Shown: piece after piece, positions 27,767-34,941 of the stretch
Position numbering within the stretch: the first letter of the stretch is position 1
Layout of the letters: each line of letters starts with the position of its first letter
Position numbers and translations under genes: made by a program
DNA from: Moritella sp.
GTDB taxonomy: Bacteria > Pseudomonadota > Gammaproteobacteria > Enterobacterales > Moritellaceae
DNA length: 64,000 nucleotides
Direction of reading: 5' to 3'
Assembly: GCF_013215705.1 (NCBI RefSeq)
Contig: NZ_JABSQR010000012.1
Span: 86,415-150,414 of the forward strand
The notes under the pieces: model-generated
Told to the model about the DNA's origin: nothing
Database searches by the model: none
The model's input: the letters and a program-made list of their open reading frames with translations, nothing else

Positions 27767-27816
27767 TGTTGGCATGGATGCCAACGCAAGCCCCCATGGA
27801 TGGGTTTACGGCGAGC
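27767..27816. repeat. Double-hairpin intergenic repeat, family 2 copy A
   Basis: Two adjacent hairpins: GTTGGCAT-gg-ATGCCAAC, then CCCAT-gg-ATGGG, followed by TTTACGGCGAGCT. A diverged copy is at 28922-28974. Elements of this look recur between genes in several marine gammaproteobacteria. Confidence 0.8.
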
Positions 27817-27838
27817 TCTCGTCTTTACTTAACTCGTG

Positions 27839-28765
27839 TTAATCTTGAGCTTGACGCCCCTGATCCACGATATCCATAAACAGCGCTTCTAAACGATTCT
27901 CTTTATTACGAATACCTTGTATCTGAATATTCATCGTCGCTAATTGCGCAAATAACGAATTCAAACCACGACTCTTCGCCACATCCACTTCTAAGGTATG
28001 ATCATCCAATAATCGACAGCTGTAACCCTCTAACTCAGGTTTAACTAATTGGCTGTTGATATCTAGCAGGTAGGTCTCACTATTTAGCTTAGATAATAGC
28101 GTTTTCATCGAGGTATTCTCAATCAACAGACCTTTATCAATAATACCGATATTACGGCACAGCATTTCTGCTTCTTCTAAATAATGGGTGGTCAGAATAA
28201 TAGTAATACCCTGCTCATTCTTACGTTTCAAGAATTCCCACATGGTACGGCGTAACTCAATATCAACACCTGCAGTCGGTTCATCTAAAATAAGCAATTG
28301 TGGGTTATGTACCAACGCCCGCGCGATCATTAATCGACGCTTCATGCCACCAGATAAATTACGCGCCGTTTCATGGCGTTTATCCCATAACTCCAGTTGT
28401 TTCAATAATGCTTCACAGCGAATTAAGGCTTCTTTACGTGGTACACCGTAATAACCCGCTTGATTGACGATAATATTCTCAACCTTTTCAAACGGATTAA
28501 AATTAAACTCTTGTGGTACTAAACCAATATGGCTCTTTGCCGCTTCAAGGTCTGTATCAATATCATACCCGAAGATCTTTACTTGCCCGGCGGTTTTATT
28601 GACCAGTGAGCTCATCACCCCGATAGTCGTCGACTTACCCGCACCGTTAGGCCCTAATAGCGCATAGAAATCGCCTTTAGCTACCGTCAGATCTATACGT
28701 TTAACGGCTTCAACACCGCCTTTATAGACTTTACGTAAACCTTTTATTTCAAGTGCTAACGTCAT
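27839..28765 (-). CDS. yadG: ABC transporter ATP-binding protein, YadG-like
   Basis: A 308-residue cytoplasmic ATPase matching E. coli YadG in length and in its C-terminal regulatory extension. Walker A is GPNGAGKST (about 38-46), the Q-loop is VPQEF, the signature is NLSGGMKRR and Walker B LLILDEPTAGVD (about 155-166). It forms an exporter with the YadH-like permease encoded downstream. Gene order ATPase-permease beside hpt and the quorum-sensing regulator is kept in vibrios, as far as I recall. Substrate unknown. Confidence 0.92.
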   Translation of the reverse strand: MTLALEIKGLRKVYKGGVEAVKRIDLTVAKGDFYALLGPNGAGKSTTIGVMSSLVNKTAGQVKIFGYDIDTDLEAAKSHIGLVPQEFNFNPFEKVENIIVNQAGYYGVPRKEALIRCEALLKQLELWDKRHETARNLSGGMKRRLMIARALVHNPQLLILDEPTAGVDIELRRTMWEFLKRKNEQGITIILTTHYLEEAEMLCRNIGIIDKGLLIENTSMKTLLSKLNSETYLLDINSQLVKPELEGYSCRLLDDHTLEVDVAKSRGLNSLFAQLATMNIQIQGIRNKENRLEALFMDIVDQGRQAQD

Positions 28766-28921
28766 GTGATGAATAGATCCAGTGAAGAATGGGAGATGAA
28801 TTATACTGGAATGGTGTAGAAATGCGAGGGTGAACTCTTAACCCTCCCTGTAATCATGGCTCTAAAACTTAAAGACGAGTAAAACGATAACTTAAGAGAG
28901 TCGCTTAAAGTAAGATCAGCG

Positions 28922-28974
28922 GTTGCTGGCAGGGATGCCAGCCCAAGCCTACACGGATGTATTTACGGCGAGCT
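28922..28974. repeat. Double-hairpin intergenic repeat, family 2 copy B
   Basis: CTGGCA-ggga-TGCCAG, a second weaker stem and TTTACGGCGAGCT at the end, in the same order as copy A. The exact 13-base tail match shows common origin. Confidence 0.78.
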
Positions 28975-29018
28975 GAACGGTCTTTAAACGACTCGACCAA
29001 CAAGTACCAACGCTGGTC

Positions 29019-29050
29019 TTAGAGTTAGAGTTAGAGTTAGAGTTAGAGTT
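29019..29050. repeat. Hexamer tandem repeat at the hpt stop codon
   Basis: Five perfect copies of TTAGAG followed by TT, running directly into the hpt stop codon (29050-29052). Confidence 0.95.
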
Positions 29051-29583
29051 TAACCTTCTAACGGTACCACTTTACCTACGTAAGGTAAGTTACGGTATTT
29101 TTGACCGTAGTCGATACCATAACCAACCACGAATTCATCAGGGATCTCAAAACCAACCCAGTCAACCGGTACATTCACTTCACGACGAGACGGTTTGTCT
29201 AATAGTGTGGTAATTGTGATTGATTTAGGATCGCGCAGTTCCAGCATGGTTTTAATCTTGCTTAACGTGAAACCAGTATCAATGATGTCTTCAACGATAA
29301 GTACATCTTTACCTTTAATGTCGCTATCTAAGTCTTTTAAGATACGCACATCGCGGTTACTTTCCATTGAGTTACCGTAGCTTGATACTGTCATGAAATC
29401 TAATTCAACCGGTAAGTTAATGTGACGACACAGATCCGACATATAAATAACCGAACCACGTAATAAACAAACAATGATTAGCGTCTCTGTATCTTTATAA
29501 TGCGTTTCAATTTGCGTTGCTAACTCTTTTACTTTTGCTTGCACGTCAGCTTCAGTGATCATCACTTCAACAGTGTGTTTCAT
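29050..29583 (-). CDS. hpt: Hypoxanthine phosphoribosyltransferase
   Basis: Cytoplasmic purine salvage enzyme converting hypoxanthine (and guanine) with PRPP to IMP (GMP). At 177 residues from the ATG at 29583 it matches the family (E. coli 178). The PRPP loop is [16 protein letters not shown] (about 98-113), [12 protein letters not shown] holds the pyrophosphate loop, and [17 protein letters not shown] is the C-terminal signature. I chose this start for its GGAGA ribosome-binding site 8 bases away; a 12-codon upstream extension lacks family sequence. It is divergent from the LuxR/HapR-type regulator and shares its upstream region. Confidence 0.96.
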   Translation of the reverse strand: MKHTVEVMITEADVQAKVKELATQIETHYKDTETLIIVCLLRGSVIYMSDLCRHINLPVELDFMTVSSYGNSMESNRDVRILKDLDSDIKGKDVLIVEDIIDTGFTLSKIKTMLELRDPKSITITTLLDKPSRREVNVPVDWVGFEIPDEFVVGYGIDYGQKYRNLPYVGKVVPLEG

Positions 29584-29828
29584 GTTAATTTCTCCAAACG
29601 ATTTCAGTACCACCAGCATATTTAACCGGAAAAATACTAATATCTAAAAATGTATGCCCAAAAATAGTCAATAAAAAAGAATGTTATCTTTAAAGTCGAT
29701 ATTTAAAAACTGTAATCATAGCGCTATATATTGCGCATAGTTTAACAGCCTAATAGCGATAGTCGAAATAGTTTCATTAAAATCCATTGAATTTGTAGTG
29801 ATTAGCATGCTCAACACTGCACCTTAAA

Positions 29829-29848
29829 AATGTGATTAGTTTCACATT
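29829..29848. promoter_or_regulatory. CRP-cAMP site candidate
   Basis: TGTGATTAGTTTCACA at 29831-29846 matches TGTGA-N6-TCACA perfectly, and the flanking AA/TT extend the symmetry. It lies about 109 bases before the regulator ATG at 29955. CRP control of hapR-type genes is known in vibrios. Confidence 0.7.
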
Positions 29849-29869
29849 ACAGTTGAACTTGGTGTCAGC

Positions 29870-29891
29870 CTAATGATAACCTTAACAATAA
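29870..29891. promoter_or_regulatory. LuxR/HapR-type binding site candidate (autoregulation)
   Basis: The reverse complement of these 22 bases begins TTATTGTTAA and ends TTATCATTAG. By my hand count it matches the remembered V. harveyi LuxR consensus (TTATTGATAA / TTTATCAATAA halves) at 17 of 22 positions. It is 63 bases before the regulator start, where self-repression sites occur in vibrios. Confidence 0.55.
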
Positions 29892-29954
29892 ACTAACATT
29901 TAACTTTTTTATTAATCGTTTATTATTCATCATTTATTATTTTTGGATGCACAT

Positions 29955-30584
29955 ATGGAAATGCCTGCAGTAATCAGACGGCGCACCCGTCTCTCTCCCG
30001 AAGCACGTCGTGCACAATTAATGCAGTGTGCAATCGAAGTATTTTCTAAACGTGGCCTCGGCCGTGCTGGTCATGCTGAAATAGCAGAATTAGCGCAAGT
30101 CTCCGTCGCCACGGTATTTAACTACTTCAGCAGCAGAGAACAACTGGTTGATCATGTCTTAATACAGATTGAAGACTTCTTCAGCCACATGGTGCGTAAG
30201 AACTTTATTGATATTACCGGACAACAAACCAACAGTGCCCATCAAGCTATTCATAATTACTTAGCCGATTTTGTTGATGCTGCGATCAACAATCCACAAT
30301 TTACCTATATCTGGCTGGAGTGGAGTTCGTCGATTCGTGAGGATACCTGGCCACGTTACCTGGCTTTACTCGATAGCAACATTGCAATTATCAGTAACAA
30401 GATCGCACCGGCGATCGCATCTGGTGAAATAAATACGTATTTAACCACCACAGAGTTTGCCCGTAGTCTGTCAAATCAAGGTTATATGATCTTGCAGTTG
30501 GTCAATCAACCGCAAGCGATGGACAGAGAAAGTATTATTGCGTTTTTAGAGAAGTACGTGACGTCGGCGTTGGCGAAAGGCTAG
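29955..30584 (+). CDS. litR: LuxR/HapR/LitR-family quorum-sensing master regulator (TetR fold)
   Basis: A 209-residue TetR-type DNA-binding protein. The N-terminal domain RTRLSPEARRAQLMQCAIEV then AEIAELAQVSVATVFNYFSS (helix-turn-helix, about 45-65) is almost the HapR/LuxR sequence, and the ligand-domain signature WLEWSSSIREDTWPRYL is the family's W-EWS-S-R-E-WP. It sits divergently from hpt, as hapR does. I start at ATG 29955, which has GGA 8 bases away; TTG 29943 and ATG 29961 are alternatives. It would control cell-density genes such as surface polysaccharide or proteases; its targets here are not visible apart from its own promoter. The C-terminal half is well diverged from vibrio proteins. 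Confidence 0.88.
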   Translation: MEMPAVIRRRTRLSPEARRAQLMQCAIEVFSKRGLGRAGHAEIAELAQVSVATVFNYFSSREQLVDHVLIQIEDFFSHMVRKNFIDITGQQTNSAHQAIHNYLADFVDAAINNPQFTYIWLEWSSSIREDTWPRYLALLDSNIAIISNKIAPAIASGEINTYLTTTEFARSLSNQGYMILQLVNQPQAMDRESIIAFLEKYVTSALAKG

Positions 30585-30596
30585 GGATAGAGAGGA

Positions 30597-30668
30597 GAAT
30601 ACCCCCTCCTAACCTGCCCCTCACTTTTTATTGTAGAAAGTAGGGGAGGAACTAGAGAAAGGCTTCGT
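30597..30668. repeat. Intergenic imperfect palindrome, family 1 copy B
   Basis: Same block order as 26093-26160: CCCCCTCCTAACCTGCCCCT, an ACTTTTTATT centre, GTAGGGGAGG and a final AGGCTT. Located between two convergent genes (regulator plus strand, ubiX minus strand) where it may act as a terminator. Confidence 0.75.
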
Positions 30669-30670
30669 TT

Positions 30671-31300
30671 TTAACGTCCCCACCCGGCATAAATCGACTG
30701 ATCTACATCTAAGTGATCTAGAATACGGGCGACCATCAAATCAATTAAATCATCCAGGGTTTTCGGCTTACGGTAGAAACCCGGTGCCGCTGGCATGATC
30801 GTTACCCCTAACCGCGATAATTTCAGCATATTTTCTAAGTGGATCGGTGACAATGGCGTTTCCCGTGGGATCAAGACTAACTGCCCACGCTCTTTTAATA
30901 CTACGTCAGCAGCGCGTTGTAATAAGTTGGTCGACATACCTTGCGCGACGGCGGCTACCGTCCCCATACTACATGGGCAGATCACCATCTGTTTTGGCGC
31001 ACCAGAACCCGAAGCCACTGGCGAGAACCAATCTTTACTGCTAGGGACAAATAACTGCCCTGCTTTCGCTTGGTATTTATCGGTTAAAAACGATTGCAGT
31101 GCTTTATTGTCTGCAGGCCACTTTTCATCGGTCTCCGTCGCCATGACTATCTTGGCGGCATCCGACATCAACAAATGTACTTGTACATCTGCCGCTAGTA
31201 ATAACTCTAATAAACGTATCGCATATTGCGAGCCGGACGCGCCACTGATACCTAAGGTAATACGTTTACTAAATTGGTGCGCTTTAGTTTGCATGGACAT
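30671..31300 (-). CDS. ubiX: Flavin prenyltransferase UbiX
   Basis: Transfers a dimethylallyl group to FMN to make the prenylated flavin cofactor needed by the UbiD decarboxylase in ubiquinone synthesis. The FMN-binding start [20 protein letters not shown] is at about 17-36, with [20 protein letters not shown] (about 109-128) and [19 protein letters not shown] near the C-terminal part, all standard UbiX motifs. Several ATGs sit at the start; AAGGA spacing favours 31300. No ubiD neighbour is visible in this window. Confidence 0.95.
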   Translation of the reverse strand: MSMQTKAHQFSKRITLGISGASGSQYAIRLLELLLAADVQVHLLMSDAAKIVMATETDEKWPADNKALQSFLTDKYQAKAGQLFVPSSKDWFSPVASGSGAPKQMVICPCSMGTVAAVAQGMSTNLLQRAADVVLKERGQLVLIPRETPLSPIHLENMLKLSRLGVTIMPAAPGFYRKPKTLDDLIDLMVARILDHLDVDQSIYAGWGR

Positions 31301-31407
31301 CATGATCCTTGTTCTTATAATTCATCATTGCTAATTTTTCTATTTCTATTTAATTTATTGGATTTAACTAACATGCTATTTTGATTTAGCCCATTTGATT
31401 TAACGGA

Positions 31408-32841
31408 TCATAACTGCGCTAACAATTTATCATGAATACCAGCAAAACTACCATTACTCATAATTAATACATGGCAAGGTTCATTCCGTGCATGCGCGCG
31501 CTTGCTGATCTCGCCAATCAATGTATCAATGTGCTGATGGATAACCGCTTTATCACTGTTATCAACATCCACGCTCGCACCCTGTCTCAAACTATGCTCA
31601 GTACACAGCTCATCAGCAACAGGCTGTAGCGCCCAATCTAACCCTTCCGGTTGGTATAACAGTACATCGTCAGCCAGTGTTAACGATTGTGCTAACGCTT
31701 GTTGATGCGTGCCCATGCGCATGGTATTCGAACGTGGCTCTAATACCGCAATAATACGTTCATGACCAACAGCAGCACGTAATCCCGCTAATGTAGTAGC
31801 GATCGCAGTGGGGTGATGAGCAAAGTCATCATAGACCCGGATACCCTGCACTTCACCTTTAACTTCCATACGTCGTTTTGGGGTTTTGAACTCCCCTAGC
31901 CCAGCAATTGCTTGGCTTAATTCAACGCCCGCATAATGCGCAGCGGCGATCGCCATCATGCCATTTTGTAAATTATGCTCGCCAATCAAATTCCAATTAA
32001 CCACGCCCGCTAATTCGCCTTTACAGTAAACTTCAAATTGACTGGCATCAGCACGTAATTTCTTCGCTTGCCAATGGCTACCATCAGACCCGGGCTTTTT
32101 ATCCCCTAAAGACAAACGCTGCACCGGTGTCCAGCAACCTTGGGCTTTGACTTCATCCAATGCCGGTACATTATCAGGCATTAAGATCAGGCCATTACTG
32201 GGTACCGTTCTGACTACGTGATGGAATTGCCGTTGGATCGCAGCTAAATCAGGGAAGATATCCGCGTGATCATATTCAAGATTATTCATGATCAGGGTAT
32301 TTGGTTGATAGTGCACAAACTTAGCGCGTTTATCAAAAAAGGCGGTATCGTATTCATCAGCTTCGATAACAAAAAAGTAACCACCGCCCAAACGCGCCGA
32401 TTCAGTAAAGTTCTGTGGTACCCCGCCAATTAAGAACCCCGGATCTAACCCGGCATATTCTAAGATCCATGCGACCATAGCCGCCGTTGTGGTTTTGCCA
32501 TGAGTACCAGAAGCTGCGATCACATAGCGATGTTGTAATAAATGTGTCGATAACCACTGTGGTCCTGAGGTATACGCTAACTTGCGGTTTAACATGTATT
32601 CGACACAAGGATTACCGCGAGACATGGCATTACCGACAATCACCATATCTGGTGCCGGATCAAGCTGGCTGGGATCATAACCTTCAATCAGTTCGATACC
32701 TTGCGCTTCTAACTGGGTGCTCATTGGCGGATACACATTGGCATCTGACCCCGTGACTTTGTACCCCAGCTGTTTAGCCAGTACCGCAATGCCACCCATG
32801 AAAGTGCCACAAATACCGAGAATATGTATATGTTTAGACAT
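31408..32841 (-). CDS. mpl: Murein tripeptide ligase Mpl
   Basis: Recycles cell-wall tripeptide by joining it to UDP-MurNAc in the cytoplasm. The 477-residue protein has the Mur-ligase layout: N-terminal Rossmann start HIHILGICGTFMGGIAVLAK, ATP loop AASGTHGKTTTAAM (about 108-121), central EADEYDTAFFDKR, and C-terminal DDFAHHPTAI. The GT-FMGG variant and length distinguish Mpl from MurC. It lies 4 bases from the YtjB/Smp gene stop and may be co-transcribed with it. Confidence 0.95.
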   Translation of the reverse strand: MSKHIHILGICGTFMGGIAVLAKQLGYKVTGSDANVYPPMSTQLEAQGIELIEGYDPSQLDPAPDMVIVGNAMSRGNPCVEYMLNRKLAYTSGPQWLSTHLLQHRYVIAASGTHGKTTTAAMVAWILEYAGLDPGFLIGGVPQNFTESARLGGGYFFVIEADEYDTAFFDKRAKFVHYQPNTLIMNNLEYDHADIFPDLAAIQRQFHHVVRTVPSNGLILMPDNVPALDEVKAQGCWTPVQRLSLGDKKPGSDGSHWQAKKLRADASQFEVYCKGELAGVVNWNLIGEHNLQNGMMAIAAAHYAGVELSQAIAGLGEFKTPKRRMEVKGEVQGIRVYDDFAHHPTAIATTLAGLRAAVGHERIIAVLEPRSNTMRMGTHQQALAQSLTLADDVLLYQPEGLDWALQPVADELCTEHSLRQGASVDVDNSDKAVIHQHIDTLIGEISKRAHARNEPCHVLIMSNGSFAGIHDKLLAQL

Positions 32842-32845
32842 CAGA

Positions 32846-33559
32846 TTACCTTTTTGAACGAAATTTATGATGCACGCGGTTGATCGTCACACCGATAATG
32901 ACACCAAACAGCAAGAGCAACAGAAACAAGATTAAAATAGAAATAGTGGCATCAAACTGGAAAATAGTGAAAGTTTTAAGCATTTGTTGATAACCAAAAT
33001 GCAACTGTAAAAATCCCACTGGTTTGTTGTCCGCTAATATCGGTCTTAAATAAACACGTACTCCCGTTGGCGCGACATAGTGTTTGTTCGCCATTAACGC
33101 TTCGACATAATCGTCTTGTGACGAATTTAATAATTTACCATTTTCAGAAAAAATATGCAGGCTAGTCACATATTGATTTTCGCTTACCTCATCCACCAGC
33201 TGTTGCAGCTGTTTTTTGCTGTTAATACGGATAATACGATCAGTCGAGCTACGCGCTACAATCAGATTAGCCGCCATTTTCGTCGGATAATCCAATAATG
33301 AATGCACCAATATATCGACTTGTTGATAACGAGACGCCGTGACATTGTTATATAACGAGATGGCAATGAAAATGAAAAATGTGCTCAGACTTAATGCGAT
33401 CAGCAATGAGGTTTGCCCTTTCAGAAATTTATTCCGGCGATTAGACTTATTATCCTCAGTGCCTGGGCTGTCTTTGCTCACCTGATGCGTAGCTAAGTGC
33501 GGTTCATGCCCAGCGATCGCTGTGTCTGCAGGCTTGTCATTATTCTTAGTTTTAACCAC
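32846..33559 (-). CDS. ytjB: YtjB/Smp-family membrane protein
   Basis: A 237-residue inner-membrane protein of the Smp/AhpA family (E. coli YtjB), whose function is poorly known. After a polar N-terminal tail (about 45 residues) comes a first helix (FLKGQTSLLIALSLSTFFIF region), a periplasmic domain with YPTKMAANLIVARSSTDRI and VGFLQLHFGYQQM, and a second helix near the C-terminus. I start at GTG 33559, which has AAGGAG 7 bases upstream; the longer frame begins with a TTG and lacks support. It is divergent from serB, the arrangement kept in E. coli. Confidence 0.85.
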   Translation of the reverse strand: MVKTKNNDKPADTAIAGHEPHLATHQVSKDSPGTEDNKSNRRNKFLKGQTSLLIALSLSTFFIFIAISLYNNVTASRYQQVDILVHSLLDYPTKMAANLIVARSSTDRIIRINSKKQLQQLVDEVSENQYVTSLHIFSENGKLLNSSQDDYVEALMANKHYVAPTGVRVYLRPILADNKPVGFLQLHFGYQQMLKTFTIFQFDATISILILFLLLLLFGVIIGVTINRVHHKFRSKR

Positions 33560-33661
33560 AACGAACTCCTTTCTGAATAGCGTAATTACGAATCGCAATT
33601 TTAAGTCGAATGCGTTATCTTTGCTAGTAGTAACCTATCGATTACAAGGATTAGTAGCAAA

Positions 33662-34822
33662 ATGACTCAACTCGCTGAGACTTTATTTAGTAATACCCCG
33701 CCAATAGCATGGCAACAATTGTTAACCTTGCAAAGCACCGAAATCAAACAAGTCACTTACTGTCAGGGTCAATTTAATATTTCTGCGCAAGAACGGCAAG
33801 TGATGAATAAGAGTAATAGTCATTATCTCACCTTAATCGGCCCGACTATAGCCAGTGATGCCTTACTCAATTTATTGTCCGCATTAAGTCAGCTACAAGT
33901 ATCCGCGCAAAGCAGCGGTGATATTATCATTTATCCACCAGCGACCTATTCATTAGAAAATAGCCCATTAACCCACGATGCTTCGGCGGACACTCAAGCC
34001 TGCACGCAGGGCAATATCATTGTTTTAGGTTTTGCTGAACTATTCACCGAACTTTCAGCTAAGCTCTTAAATAAACAGCGCCAGCAATTTAACGATACAT
34101 TAACGAGCTGGAGTAACGATTACCACATTGATTATGCACTTAGTCAAACATTACCGAGTTTAAAGCAACCCGGCGTGGTATTAATGGATATGGATTCAAC
34201 CACCATTCAGATTGAATGTATTGATGAGATCGCCAAGCTAGCGGGTGTCGGCGAGCAAGTTGCCGCAGTGACAGCCAAGGCAATGAATGGCGAATTAGAT
34301 TTTTCAGCAAGCTTACGTTCACGTGTTGCCACACTGACTAACTGCCCTGAAGCGGTTTTAACCCAAGTTGCTGATGCGATGCCGCTGATGCCAGGGCTAG
34401 AGTTACTCATTGCTACCTTACACCAAGCCAATTGGAAAGTAGCTATTGCATCGGGGGGGTTTACTTATTTTGCCGAGCGTTTGCAAGCCGATCTCGGTTT
34501 TGATGCCGTTTATGCCAATGAGCTAGAGATAATCGATGGTTTCTTAACGGGTAAGGTCATTGGCGATATTGTCGATGCACAGGTAAAAGCCGATACACTG
34601 CAAGCCTTAGCACAGCAATATCAGATAGCGCCACAACAAACCGTGGCAATTGGCGATGGTGCCAATGATTTAATCATGCTTAAGAGTGCGGCGTTAGGGG
34701 TCGCGATCCATGCTAAACCGATTGTCCAGCAACAAGCACAAGTGGCATTGAATCATCACGATTTAGAAGGCTTAGTCGGATTATTACAGGCGGCAAACTG
34801 TGTCGAGGCCAGTTGGTCTTAG
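33662..34822 (+). CDS. serB: Phosphoserine phosphatase
   Basis: Last step of serine synthesis, hydrolysing O-phosphoserine in the cytoplasm. The HAD-fold motif I is VVLMDMDSTTIQIECIDEIA (about residues 173-192), with nucleophile and acid Asp in DMDST; motif II IASGGFTYF and motif III/IV GDGANDLIMLKSA follow. The protein is 386 residues, longer than E. coli SerB (322) because of a longer N-terminal, probably ACT-like, part. A 23-bp tandem repeat begins inside its last codons, with the TAG stop in the first unit. Confidence 0.95.
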   Translation: MTQLAETLFSNTPPIAWQQLLTLQSTEIKQVTYCQGQFNISAQERQVMNKSNSHYLTLIGPTIASDALLNLLSALSQLQVSAQSSGDIIIYPPATYSLENSPLTHDASADTQACTQGNIIVLGFAELFTELSAKLLNKQRQQFNDTLTSWSNDYHIDYALSQTLPSLKQPGVVLMDMDSTTIQIECIDEIAKLAGVGEQVAAVTAKAMNGELDFSASLRSRVATLTNCPEAVLTQVADAMPLMPGLELLIATLHQANWKVAIASGGFTYFAERLQADLGFDAVYANELEIIDGFLTGKVIGDIVDAQVKADTLQALAQQYQIAPQQTVAIGDGANDLIMLKSAALGVAIHAKPIVQQQAQVALNHHDLEGLVGLLQAANCVEASWS

Positions 34823-34875
34823 TGCTGTTAATAAATCGACCTTAGTACTGTTAATAAATAGACCTTAGTACTAAT
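34815..34875. repeat. 23-bp tandem repeat across the serB stop codon
   Basis: Two full units (34815-34837, 34838-34860) and a third partial one to about 34875, each with CTTAGTACTGTTAATAAAT or one-base variants. The first unit contains the serB stop. Confidence 0.85.
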
Positions 34876-34889
34876 AGCAAATTGGGTAC

Positions 34890-34933
34890 GCCCACGTTGA
34901 TGATACTTAAATGAAACTAAGTACAACGTGGGC
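34890..34933. terminator. Two-stage hairpin between convergent serB and PilZ genes
   Basis: Outer perfect 10-base stem (GCCCACGTTG/CAACGTGGGC), a four-base bulge, then an inner six-base stem (TACTTA/TAAGTA) and 8-base loop. It is placed for bidirectional termination, though neither side has a good T run. Confidence 0.5.
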
Positions 34934-34941
34934 ACGGTTTG

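Larger units (their letters stand above)
29584..29954. other. Divergent promoter region between hpt and the quorum-sensing regulator
   Basis: A 371-bp AT-rich region carrying promoters for both genes. Two sites stand out: a perfect CRP-type palindrome (29829-29848) and a LuxR-type palindrome (29870-29891). No convincing match to Qrr small-RNA pairing was found in the presumed leader. Confidence 0.6.

Noticed and set aside
29860..29954. Qrr small-RNA pairing site in the regulator leader
   Set aside because: Only short scattered matches (GTCAG, CTAA) to the remembered Qrr core complement; no continuous pairing.
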